A stretch of DNA of 64,000 nt, from positions 434,001-498,000 of the forward strand of contig NZ_BMKK01000003.1 in NCBI RefSeq assembly GCF_014644295.1, read 5' to 3'. The notes below the pieces were generated by a model. That model did no database searches, was not told the DNA's origin, and saw only the letters and a list, made by a program, of their open reading frames with translations. Positions within the stretch are counted from its first letter, which is position 1, and each line of letters opens with the position of its first letter. Made by a program: the position numbers and the translations under genes. This document shows positions 9,288 through 17,831 of the stretch, piece by piece. This DNA is from Emticicia aquatilis (GTDB lineage: Bacteria > Bacteroidota > Bacteroidia > Cytophagales > Spirosomataceae).

Positions 9288-9738
9288 TTGCTCGTTTTTA
9301 GTTTCTTTCTCAAATTCTCAAATGTCTGCAAATGAGCTTTTTTCAAAATTGACGCAAAATAAGCAATTAGTAAAGGATTTCCTTTTATTTCGACTCTTTC
9401 AGTTAAATCAAAATTAGTTCTTGAATCATTTTCAGGAAAAACAAAGTCAATATTTAGTAAAATCGCACCTTTGATGTGGCTGAAATATCGAACGTGTTTC
9501 TGTGCTTCAAGTTCGATTACTTCAACTTCATAAATAGGCTTCGTTTTCAAGAAACCTAATAAAAGTGCTTCTTCCTTTACCTCATAATTGGTACTATTTG
9601 GCTCGATTTTAGAGAGTTCTGTAACCTCTTTCATGTATGGATGAATTTCTCCAAACTTTTTGAAGTCAAGAATATAGTCATAGACGGCCTCAATTTTTCA
9701 TCGAAAGAATGATTTAAAAGGATTGTTTTATTTGCCAT
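9284..9738 (-). pseudogene. SRPBCC (START/polyketide-cyclase-like) protein, one-base frameshift
   Basis: The reading frame starts at 9738 with MANKTILLNHSFDEK and then runs into a stop, while the other frame continues without an ATG as KIEAVYDYILDFKKFGEIHP and on to 9284. Joining both at the T5 run 9694-9698 (A5 on the coding strand; six A would restore the frame) gives a 151-residue SRPBCC-fold protein of normal family length, with the typical opening in which a Val-Tyr-Asp segment precedes a Lys-Phe-Gly-Glu-Ile-His-Pro stretch. SRPBCC proteins bind hydrophobic ligands; the role here is unknown. The total length of 455 bases is one short of a multiple of three. An ATG at 9634 gives a 116-residue fragment lacking the first strand and helices. 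The break may be a real mutation or a homopolymer read error. Confidence 0.7.
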
Positions 9739-9739
9739 T

Positions 9740-10921
9740 TTATTTCTTTTCTAAAAGAGCCATCACTTCTACATCGCCTATCACCGCATTACTTGGTCTG
9801 GGGTGTTTTTCATCGAAAACTTGTAGTTCGGTTTGGCTTAAAACCTTATTGGCACTTTCGTCTATTTTTCCATCTACCATTACTTTCTGAAGGTCGAGTT
9901 TTAAATATTTTGCCAAAAATGGGTAAGCCGCTTGGCGTTTTGAAGGGCCGTAATCGTGCTTTTCGTTGGCGAGATGCACATTCTCTACTTTATCTGTCGC
10001 CCCGAAAAACGAATAAACATTTTTGATGTACGGATACTCCATCGTAGGTGTGTTAACAGTCCAATCTCCGCCATCTGAAATCAAAAGCATAGGTTTGGGA
10101 GCAAAGGTAGCGGCAATTTCTACATTGGTTGTTTGGTGCGTTGGGCGTTTATGAATCGGCATTCCACTTTCACAAACACAACCACCGAAGAAATAGCCTG
10201 AAACCATCACAACGGGTACGGAAACTTTAATGCGGTCGTCGATAGCTGAAAGAATAAAAGTCTGTGTTCCTCCGCCCGACTCGCCTGTCATACCGATTCG
10301 ATTTTTATCAATATTGGGCAAATCTATCAAGAAATCAAGAGCCGCTTTGCCATTAATTATTTGAAGTTTGAGAGCTTTTTCTATCTTGTGAATAGATTGT
10401 TTTGAATCGCCCATGCCAATCATATCATAAGCAAAGACAATTGCTCCCATGCGTGCGAGCGTGGCACAACGCTGCTGCGTGTAAGCCGCAAAACGTGGGT
10501 CTGGGCCATGCCCATGTGGACATAAAATTCCAGCAGTTTTTCCTTTGGGCGGCAAACCGTTAGATTCAGCTGGGCGATACAGATTTCCAGTTACATAAAT
10601 ACCTTCAATACTCTGAAACGATACATTTTCAACCGAATATCCATTCAAATCTTTTTTACTGTGAATAACGATATTTGTCGGTTTCTTGAATTCATAATTA
10701 CTCAATTCTGCCCCATCTAAAATTCCCTGTCTGATTTCTTGAGCGTGTTTTTGCCAAGATTTTTTATCAGAATATCGCTTCGCAAAATCAGCGTGTAGGT
10801 TCCTTGCATCTTCCTCCGTAAAAAATTTGCCTTGACAAAGGTCTGGCTTTTCTGGGTTGTATTGAGCAAAACTCATTTGCCCAACGAGCAGCAGAGAAAG
10901 CATTAAAGATGATGTTTTCAT
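9740..10921 (-). CDS. Secreted alpha/beta hydrolase, acetyl-xylan-esterase-like
   Basis: 393 residues with a signal peptide (1-20, ending SFAQ). It shows an alpha/beta-hydrolase core: oxyanion region CPHGHGPDPRF (134-144), nucleophile elbow GESGGG (S215), a likely acid near D286 (ISDGGDW) and histidine H322 (NEKHDYG). An insert with two cysteines, GGCVCESG (246-253), is typical of the large esterase group annotated as acetylxylan esterase or dienelactone-hydrolase-like in Bacteroidota. It probably removes acetyl or other ester groups from plant polysaccharide in the periplasm. It lies 24 bases downstream of the lyase-like gene on the same strand and just before the SRPBCC gene, so it belongs to the uronate-degrading run. 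The exact ester is not determined. Confidence 0.8.
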   Translation of the reverse strand: MKTSSLMLSLLLVGQMSFAQYNPEKPDLCQGKFFTEEDARNLHADFAKRYSDKKSWQKHAQEIRQGILDGAELSNYEFKKPTNIVIHSKKDLNGYSVENVSFQSIEGIYVTGNLYRPAESNGLPPKGKTAGILCPHGHGPDPRFAAYTQQRCATLARMGAIVFAYDMIGMGDSKQSIHKIEKALKLQIINGKAALDFLIDLPNIDKNRIGMTGESGGGTQTFILSAIDDRIKVSVPVVMVSGYFFGGCVCESGMPIHKRPTHQTTNVEIAATFAPKPMLLISDGGDWTVNTPTMEYPYIKNVYSFFGATDKVENVHLANEKHDYGPSKRQAAYPFLAKYLKLDLQKVMVDGKIDESANKVLSQTELQVFDEKHPRPSNAVIGDVEVMALLEKK

Positions 10922-10945
10922 ATTTTTTATAAGGATGAATAATTT

Positions 10946-12106
10946 TTAAAGCCAAAGTATTGGATTTCGGATGGGTAAATTTCTGATTACTTCGTCATTT
11001 TTCGGGAAATGTTCGAGCCTTTTCCATGTCTCAAACCAATTTTTAGTGCCAAAGTGCTGATAACCAAATAATAAAAAAGGCTGTGCTACTGGCCATTCTT
11101 CCCAATACATCACATCTTTTGGGGAAGCCCAAAGATTTTTGTTTTCGATGAAAGGGTACAAAAACTCAATCGCCTTTTTCATCGTGCGGCCATCTTCCAG
11201 TCTAAAACTCCATAAATCATCTTTTGAGTCGGACAAGATTTGGCAAAGCGTAGCCATAGCGTCAAGGTTGAAAATCGAATATCCGTAAGGCTTGGTGCGT
11301 TTGAGTTCGAGCGGAAAACTACCATCTTTTTCGAGCTGATTGGGCAGTAAAACTGCCTTAAAACGATTTTTGCAATAGTCAATTAAGCTCTGATTTTCGG
11401 TTAGTTTCGCAAATGATGCCACTTGCATTACCCAGCAAGTGCCATGATTATTTTTGGCTTCTCGCTCATCAATGCCGTATTGGTGAGTTGTGAGCCATTC
11501 TAAGTATTGAGCAAACCAGTTTTTGATGGTGTTCAGATTGTTTTTATCTACACTCGCTGCCTTTTGCATTACTAAAATCCCTTGAGCGACCTCCATCAAA
11601 TGAATCGTGTCGATGATTCCGATGCCTCTTCCCGTAGCCTTACCTTTGATGGCTTGAGCATAAAGCAACGAAGGATTCATCGCAGTATTTTTATCAACAA
11701 ACCAAGCATTAATGTGCAAAAAAGCCTGTTTGACATATTTTTCATCTTTGGTAATCAGATACGCCGAAGCCAACGAACCAACGATTTGGCTAAACCGAAT
11801 CATGGCCTTGCGGTGAGCCACAAAATTATCTGGATTAGTCTGTCCATCTCGCTGAATATAAGGCCCATTTGGGTCGTCGGGATTTTTCCACCAATAATCT
11901 CCCTCTGAATAAAAATCATGCAAGCCACCCGCCGAACGCTCGCATTGCTCGGTCGTAATCGTGACTGGTTGTTGGGTCATTGCCCAATTGGCTTGAGCAA
12001 TGATGTCTTTCTGCAAAACTTCAATTACTTGACTGGAAACTCGCTTTTGACCAAATAATGTAATTGAAAAAAGGTGTAGCAAAATAAAGATATAAGTAGT
12101 TTTCAT
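10946..12106 (-). CDS. Alginate-lyase-family polysaccharide lyase (PL5/PL38-like)
   Basis: 386 residues, signal peptide to about residue 20 (ITLFGQ). The alpha/alpha-toroid fold of the alginate-lyase Pfam family is indicated by GGLHDFYSEGDYWWKNP (60-76), GPYIQRDGQTNPDNF, and the catalytic-type motif NNHG (219-222), comparable with NNHS of AlgL. Bacteroidota members of this family include PL38 enzymes acting on glucuronan. The protein should cut a uronic-acid polymer by beta-elimination, leaving an unsaturated uronate; KdgF encoded 11 bases upstream would handle that product. A general ring-opening scheme is therefore well supported, the polymer (alginate, glucuronan or other) is not. Confidence 0.82.
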   Translation of the reverse strand: MKTTYIFILLHLFSITLFGQKRVSSQVIEVLQKDIIAQANWAMTQQPVTITTEQCERSAGGLHDFYSEGDYWWKNPDDPNGPYIQRDGQTNPDNFVAHRKAMIRFSQIVGSLASAYLITKDEKYVKQAFLHINAWFVDKNTAMNPSLLYAQAIKGKATGRGIGIIDTIHLMEVAQGILVMQKAASVDKNNLNTIKNWFAQYLEWLTTHQYGIDEREAKNNHGTCWVMQVASFAKLTENQSLIDYCKNRFKAVLLPNQLEKDGSFPLELKRTKPYGYSIFNLDAMATLCQILSDSKDDLWSFRLEDGRTMKKAIEFLYPFIENKNLWASPKDVMYWEEWPVAQPFLLFGYQHFGTKNWFETWKRLEHFPKNDEVIRNLPIRNPILWL

Positions 12107-12112
12107 TTTGTT

Positions 12113-12132
12113 CCCCTTTAGGGGTTAGGGGT
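12113..12132. repeat. CCCCTTTAGGGG palindrome, kdgF end
   Basis: The 12-bp palindrome at 12113-12124 followed by GTTAGGGG. It overlaps the kdgF stop and tail. Other copies: 23466, 25445, 25635 and 53597. Confidence 0.75.
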
Positions 12133-12471
12133 GTTTACAAAATCCTCACGCATCGGATTGAATACATCAATCAAAATACCATCTTCCAAACAAACTGCTC
12201 CGTGAAGTACATTTGAAGGAATAAAATAAACATCGCCTTCTTTCAGAACTTTGCTTTCGCCATCGACCGTAATTTCAAACGCCCCACTGGCTACATAGCT
12301 AATTTGTAAATGAGGGTGCTTGTGCGTAGTACCGATTCCGCCTTTTTCGAAAGCTACTTTTACGAGCATGATGTCTTCGTTGTAAGACATGATTTTACGT
12401 TTGATTTTTGGGTCAACCACTTCCCACGGAAGTTCGTCGTCGGTCACTAAGGTTTTGTTGAATTGTATCAT
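12118..12471 (-). CDS. kdgF: Cupin KdgF, unsaturated uronate linearisation
   Basis: 117-residue single-domain cupin. Metal-binding residues are visible as H50, H52 and Q56 (TTHKHPHLQISYV) and H90 (SNVLHGAV), as in characterised KdgF proteins, which open 4,5-unsaturated galacturonate or mannuronate/guluronate monomers to the linear keto form. Cytoplasmic, no signal peptide. It lies between the pectinesterase fusion and the lyase-like gene on the same strand, matching a pectin/alginate-type pathway. Its last six residues (VNTPNP) are encoded by a CCCCTTTAGGGG repeat element, so the natural C-terminus has probably been extended or replaced by the repeat. Confidence 0.88.
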   Translation of the reverse strand: MIQFNKTLVTDDELPWEVVDPKIKRKIMSYNEDIMLVKVAFEKGGIGTTHKHPHLQISYVASGAFEITVDGESKVLKEGDVYFIPSNVLHGAVCLEDGILIDVFNPMREDFVNTPNP

Positions 12472-12540
12472 GTTTCGTTACACAATTTTCTAAATTGTGC
12501 TTATATTTTGTTTGAGAAATTAACAATTCGGAGAATTGTA

Positions 12541-14436
12541 CTACTTTAAGACTTTCTTTAAAAAGGTATCAATATACTCAACCGTAGGGTCAAACCATGG
12601 TGAGAGTAAACAAAATGAGTGCGGGGAATTTTCAAAAGTATGAACTTCTGAGTAAATGCCAAACGCATCTAATTTTTTGCGGTAGTCGTCACGGCCAGCG
12701 TGCATTCTGTCAACTGAGCTATTCAAGAAAAGGGTAGGAGGCGTGTTTTTGCCTGCGTGCGTCAGTGCCGAGGCTTCGTGCCAAAGTTCGGGGTTTTCTT
12801 CTTTGCTAAATCCAAACCAATAAGTAGCAGCCGAAGTACTTTTTCGGTCATCGCCCTCGCCTGATTCTGGGTGAATATAGGCCAAAATTCCATCAATATC
12901 TACGATGGCGTTTATTTTGCTCGAATGTTTCAAATCACCAATGTTTCCTTCAAATTTTGGTAAATTATTCGTATTTCCGAGGAGTGCTGAAAGCTGTCCT
13001 CCTGCCGAAAAACCTACGCTGGCAATTTTATTGGTATCTATTCCGTATTTCTTGGCATTGGCTCGAATCCATCTTACGGCTGCCTTCAAATCATGTACGC
13101 CAGCAGGGTAGAGGGCTTCGGTCGAAAGGCGATATTCGGCCGTGAAGGTTGCATAACCCAAAGCTGCCAAGCGTTGAGCCAATGGAATATGTTGCGAACG
13201 ATTACCCGTACGCCAACCACCACCATGAATAATTAAAACCGCAGGACGAAGTTTTTTGGATTTAGTTTTTGGATAAAAAGCATCGAGTTGTAAATCTCTC
13301 GTACCTGTGTTGGCAAAAACGATGTTTCGTTCTTCAATTACATTTTCTGGCGTTTTTTCTGGTACTAAAGTGGCATTTGGGTGCGTTTTTAAACTATTTT
13401 TCAATGCACTATAATTACTATAAGAAGTATCTCGAACATTCGTGATGCCTTTCAAAGAAGGCGTTTTACTCCAAAAATCTTGGTATTGAGTCAGTAATTT
13501 TCCTGAGAAAATCTCCTCTTTTGTATATGTTAGAGCTTCTTTTTCACTCAGTTGGTGCGACCATTTTACTCTATTTTGTGTATTTGTACCTGCTCCTTTT
13601 GAGCCAAACTCGGCATAGAAAGTGCTTTTTTCGGTTTCTGGTCTGCCCCAGTTATTCCAGCCTTCGGGCAAAATATGACTGTCCATTTCGCAGTTGATGA
13701 AAACAGTTTTGGCAAAATCTCGCCACGGTCTGCCTAAATATACTTTGGTAGCCGCTTTATCGGTCGTTAGTTTACAATCTTTGAAAACGTAGCCATAAGC
13801 CACCCATTTTGGCGTAGAAGCGGCCGTAACATAACCATCGGTTTTGGAGTGAATATGACAGTTTTCAAACAAAGCCGTTGACGACCCGAAAATAAAATCG
13901 ACTGTACCTTCGATGTAGCATTTCGAGAAATATTGTCTTGAGTTTTCGCCCGAAGCAAAGATTGTGTCTTGGTTTCCCAGAAATTTACAGTTTTCAAAAA
14001 CACAGCGGTCGCCCTCTACGTGCAAGGCTACTGCTTGCCCGACTCTCCCTGCGGTATTTTCAATAGTGAGGTTCTTAAATTTAATATCATTTCCCAACAC
14101 TTTTAAGGTGTACGAATCAAAGGTTTCCATTTTACCTTTTCCAGAAAAATCATCGTAGCTGATGATGGTACTATCGAGGCTTTCGCCCACAAAAGTGATG
14201 TTTGTAAGAGTGCTATAAACTTCGAGTTTTTCTTTGTAAATGCCTTTTTTGATTTTAATCGTAATTGGTTTGGGCAAATATACCCGCACGGCATTGATAG
14301 CATCTTGAATGTAGCGAAAATCTCCACTTCCATCTTTGGCTACTACCAAATCGTGCTGAACTTTGAGGGCTTGGGAATAGATTTTTGTACTGAAAAGTAA
14401 TAAACAAATTAAGAAAATACTCGAAAATCGTTTCAT
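12541..14436 (-). CDS. Pectinesterase (CE8) fused to alpha/beta-hydrolase esterase
   Basis: 631 residues with a signal peptide (1-22). Residues about 25-325 form a right-handed beta-helix pectin methylesterase: GQAVALHVEGDRC with Q134, GNQDTIF (D157), EGTVDFIFG (D180) and YLGRPWRDF (R236) supply the catalytic aspartates and arginine. Residues about 365-631 form a second enzyme of the BD-FAE/CE10-like esterase type: HGGG (404-407), GFSAGG (S477), an acid near D576 and SPHSF (H606). Together it can remove methyl esters from pectin and probably acetyl or feruloyl groups. It is the first gene of the minus-strand run, with 160 bases of non-coding DNA before it and the divergent tricorn gene. No LacI-type operator was found in that gap. 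Fusions of this sort occur in Bacteroidota. Confidence 0.88.
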   Translation of the reverse strand: MKRFSSIFLICLLLFSTKIYSQALKVQHDLVVAKDGSGDFRYIQDAINAVRVYLPKPITIKIKKGIYKEKLEVYSTLTNITFVGESLDSTIISYDDFSGKGKMETFDSYTLKVLGNDIKFKNLTIENTAGRVGQAVALHVEGDRCVFENCKFLGNQDTIFASGENSRQYFSKCYIEGTVDFIFGSSTALFENCHIHSKTDGYVTAASTPKWVAYGYVFKDCKLTTDKAATKVYLGRPWRDFAKTVFINCEMDSHILPEGWNNWGRPETEKSTFYAEFGSKGAGTNTQNRVKWSHQLSEKEALTYTKEEIFSGKLLTQYQDFWSKTPSLKGITNVRDTSYSNYSALKNSLKTHPNATLVPEKTPENVIEERNIVFANTGTRDLQLDAFYPKTKSKKLRPAVLIIHGGGWRTGNRSQHIPLAQRLAALGYATFTAEYRLSTEALYPAGVHDLKAAVRWIRANAKKYGIDTNKIASVGFSAGGQLSALLGNTNNLPKFEGNIGDLKHSSKINAIVDIDGILAYIHPESGEGDDRKSTSAATYWFGFSKEENPELWHEASALTHAGKNTPPTLFLNSSVDRMHAGRDDYRKKLDAFGIYSEVHTFENSPHSFCLLSPWFDPTVEYIDTFLKKVLK

Positions 14437-14596
14437 TTTATGAGGTAGGCTGATAAAAAGGCTTAAATTACAAATATCGTAAACACCTCGAAATATGCCT
14501 TCATGTAGTGTGATTTTTATTATTCGTTTGATTCTACTTTTTCATAAAAATCTTTTTCCTTAACTTTCAAAATCAATCAACAAATTATCTCACCAA

Positions 14597-17500
14597 ATGA
14601 AAAAAGCTATCTTACTTTTATTGGTATGGGTATCGTTTTCGCACAAGATTTCGGCTCAAACCAACGACCTCTATTTTGCTTCTTATCCGAGCATCAGTCC
14701 CGATGCTAAAACTGTGGTTTTCTGCTATGAAGGCGATATTTGGAAAGCAGATTTAGCTTCTAAAATAGCCACTCGACTAACGGCCATGACTGGTAACGAA
14801 ACTCGCCCACGTATCTCACCCGATGGAAAATGGGTGGCGTTTTCGGGCGTGCAATACGGCAATAATGATGTATATGTGATGCCTTTGGAGGGCGGAAACA
14901 TTCGTCAGCTAACTTACCACGATGCGGCCGATTTGGTAGAATCTTGGTCGTGGGATTCGCAAAGTATTTATCTTACATCAAGTGCTTACAATGGCGGAAC
15001 AACCTACAAAATTGGATTAAACGGCGGAACCCCAACGAGGATTTTTAAGCATTTTTTTAATCGAGTTCATAATGTGGCCGAGCATCCGAGTTCGGGAGAA
15101 TTGTTTTTCAATGATACTTGGGAAAGTGATAATCAAGCTTATCGAAAAGGTTACAAAGGGGAATTTAATCCTGACATTCAATCATATAACCTAAAAACCA
15201 AAGCTTATAAGCGTTATACCGAGTACAATGGTAAAGATTTCTGGGCGAGTATTGACCGTTCGGGTAAAATCTATTTCGTATCAGATGAAGCCAATGGCGA
15301 ATACAATCTCTATACTTTTGAGGGCAACAAAAAAACGGCTTTAACTACCTTTAAAGAATCGGTCAAACGCCCGCAAGTGAGTGCTAATGGCGAGAAAGTA
15401 GTTTTCGAGAAAGATTATCAGCTGTTTTTGTATGATGTTTCGAACAAAAAAACGCAGGCTTTGCAGCTCACACTGAACAGAAACTTTACTTTGCCCAAAG
15501 CACAAGATTTTAATGTAAAAGGAAGTATCGTGGAATTTGATGTTGCTCCTGATGGCAAGAAAATGGCTTTTAGTTCACGTGGACAGCTATTTGTTTCTGA
15601 CCTCGAAGGCAAGTTTTTGAAACAACTTAATACGAGAGCTGATGGTCGAGTTTTGGAAGTGAAATGGTTGGCCGATAGCAAAACTTTGGTTTTTAATCAG
15701 ACCGTTAATGGTTATCAGAATTGGTTTTCGATTGTGGCCGATGGTAAAGGGGCAGAAAAACAATTGACCAATGATTTGAAAAATAATCGAGATTTGACAC
15801 TTAACAAAGACCGAACTTTGGGGGTGTTTTTGAGCGGAAGAGATGAAATAAAAACGATTGATTTAAAGGCTTTTACCACAAAAACAATCGCCAAAGAAGA
15901 AATTTGGGGCTTTCAGAACTCGAAACCGTATATTTCGCCCAATGATGAATATGTAGTATTTATGGCCAAAAAGAACTTTGAAGGTGAGCTTTTTCTCCAT
16001 AATTTAGTCAAAAATGAAACGATAAATTTGACGAATACAGGAATAACTGAAGAAACTCCTTATTGGTCGCCAGATGGAAAATATCTTTATTTTGCATCTA
16101 ATCGCACTAAAGCCAGTTATCCATTTGGACTTGACAAAGAGCGAATTTATCGTTTGCCATTGAGCAAAATCGAAGCACCGTTTAAGTCGGATAAATTCAA
16201 TGATTTATTCAAACCTGCCGAGAAAAAGGCTGATGATAAAGCAAAAGCAGACTCGACCAAAGCAAAGAAAATAGAGCCGATGGTAATTGATATGGAAGGT
16301 TTGATGGAGCGAATGGAGGCAGTTAGTCCAAGCAATGGAGCGGCCGATTCGCCGATTGTGTTTCAAAAAGATACCAAAACTTTTGTGATTTACCCATCCG
16401 ACCACATAGATGGTAAAAATAATCTTTACAAGACAACCATTGAGCCGTTTACGCCTAATAAAACTGAAAAAATAGAGGGTGCAGATGCTTCAACTACCAA
16501 TATTGTGCAAGCTGATGGCAAGTATTATGCGTTGATAAACGGCACGATTTGTAAGCTCAATTTAGATGGAAATAAAGTTGATAAAGTAGATGTAAGTTTT
16601 ACGTTCCGAAAAGATTTTGCGAATGAATTTAAGCAAATGTTCTACGAAACTTGGGCCAATGTTGAGGAGAATTTCTATAACGAAACCTTCAATAACGTCA
16701 ATTGGGTGGCTATCAAAAAGAAATACGAGGCATTTTTGCCATACATCAATACTCGTGCAGATTTCCGTACGATGCAAAACGATATGTTGGGCGAATTAAA
16801 TGCGTCGCACACTGGATTTTCGAGTAATGGTGCCGAGGAAAGTATTTTCTACAAAACCACTACAATGGCCACGGGAATCATATTTGAAGAAGAAAATCCG
16901 TACAAAGTAAAATACATTGTGAGAAAGTCGGCAGCTGATAAAACAGGCAAAGGAATTTTGGCGGGAGATGTACTGACGAAAGTAAACGGAGAAAGTATTG
17001 ATACGAAACAAAACCGTGATTTTTACTTCCAAAAACCTTCGATGGATGATGAAATTGAGCTCACATTTGCTCGAAAAGATAGTTCGTTTGCTGTCAAGAT
17101 TCATCCACAAAGCTCGGGTGCTTTGGTGAGTAATTTATATGATGAATGGATTCAGTGGAATCAGAATTATATCGACCAAAAGAGTAAAAAACGAATCGCT
17201 TACGCTCACATGCGTAATATGGGAAATGAAGAATTGGAGAAATTTTTGATTGATATGACTTCGGAAGCCTATAATCGTGAAGGTTTGATTTTCGATTTAC
17301 GCTATAATACAGGTGGAAACGTACATGATTTGGTGCTGAATTTCTTGGCTCAAAAACCTTATTTGAAATGGAAATACCGTGAAGGACAATTTACGATTCA
17401 ACCCAATTTTGCTCCCGCTGCTAAACCTTTGGTTTTGCTAATCAACGAACAATCTTTAAGCGATGCCGAAATGACAGCTGTTGGTTTTAAACAACTCCAA

Positions 17501-17740
17501 CTCGGCAAAATTATCGGTACTGAAACTTACCGTTGGATTATTTTTACTTCAGGAAAAGGCTTGGTTGATGGCTCGTTTTATCGTTTGCCTGCGTGGGGGT
17601 GTTATACGCTTGATGGGCAGAATATCGAACGTGAAGGTGTAAAACCAGATATTTACATAAAACAAACATTCAAAGACCGTCTCGAAGATAAAGACCCACA
17701 ATTAGATAAAGCGATTGAGGAGATATTGAAAGGTTTGTAA
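14597..17740 (+). CDS. Tricorn-type S41 protease, secreted
   Basis: 1047 residues, signal peptide ending ISAQ (about residue 21). The order is that of tricorn proteases: N-terminal WD40/TolB-like beta-propellers rich in SPDGK motifs (RISPDGKWVAFSG, PYWSPDGKYLYFAS), a charged linker around 540-565 (AEKKADDKAKADSTKAKK), the C1 helical domain (ETWANVEENFYNETFNNVNW), a PDZ domain (ILAGDVLTKVNGESID), and the C2 peptidase domain with GLIFDLRYNTGGNVHD and the nucleophile Ser about 955 in NEQSLSDAE. It should cleave peptides in the periplasm. Tricorn proteases are about this length. Transcribed alone; a long palindromic repeat directly follows the stop. Confidence 0.92.
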   Translation: MKKAILLLLVWVSFSHKISAQTNDLYFASYPSISPDAKTVVFCYEGDIWKADLASKIATRLTAMTGNETRPRISPDGKWVAFSGVQYGNNDVYVMPLEGGNIRQLTYHDAADLVESWSWDSQSIYLTSSAYNGGTTYKIGLNGGTPTRIFKHFFNRVHNVAEHPSSGELFFNDTWESDNQAYRKGYKGEFNPDIQSYNLKTKAYKRYTEYNGKDFWASIDRSGKIYFVSDEANGEYNLYTFEGNKKTALTTFKESVKRPQVSANGEKVVFEKDYQLFLYDVSNKKTQALQLTLNRNFTLPKAQDFNVKGSIVEFDVAPDGKKMAFSSRGQLFVSDLEGKFLKQLNTRADGRVLEVKWLADSKTLVFNQTVNGYQNWFSIVADGKGAEKQLTNDLKNNRDLTLNKDRTLGVFLSGRDEIKTIDLKAFTTKTIAKEEIWGFQNSKPYISPNDEYVVFMAKKNFEGELFLHNLVKNETINLTNTGITEETPYWSPDGKYLYFASNRTKASYPFGLDKERIYRLPLSKIEAPFKSDKFNDLFKPAEKKADDKAKADSTKAKKIEPMVIDMEGLMERMEAVSPSNGAADSPIVFQKDTKTFVIYPSDHIDGKNNLYKTTIEPFTPNKTEKIEGADASTTNIVQADGKYYALINGTICKLNLDGNKVDKVDVSFTFRKDFANEFKQMFYETWANVEENFYNETFNNVNWVAIKKKYEAFLPYINTRADFRTMQNDMLGELNASHTGFSSNGAEESIFYKTTTMATGIIFEEENPYKVKYIVRKSAADKTGKGILAGDVLTKVNGESIDTKQNRDFYFQKPSMDDEIELTFARKDSSFAVKIHPQSSGALVSNLYDEWIQWNQNYIDQKSKKRIAYAHMRNMGNEELEKFLIDMTSEAYNREGLIFDLRYNTGGNVHDLVLNFLAQKPYLKWKYREGQFTIQPNFAPAAKPLVLLINEQSLSDAEMTAVGFKQLQLGKIIGTETYRWIIFTSGKGLVDGSFYRLPAWGCYTLDGQNIEREGVKPDIYIKQTFKDRLEDKDPQLDKAIEEILKGL

Positions 17741-17751
17741 CATAGATGAAA

Positions 17752-17827
17752 TTACCACGGAGGCACGGATTACATAGATTTACACAGAAAATCTGTGCTA
17801 ATTCGTGTAACCCGTGCCTCCGTGGTA
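17752..17827. repeat. Long imperfect palindrome, copy 1
   Basis: Arms 17752-17788 and 17791-17827 (core ACCACGGAGGCACGG with its complement). The element sits between two convergent stops, so it may also work as a transcription terminator. A near-identical copy lies at 28617. Confidence 0.8.
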
Positions 17828-17831
17828 AAAA

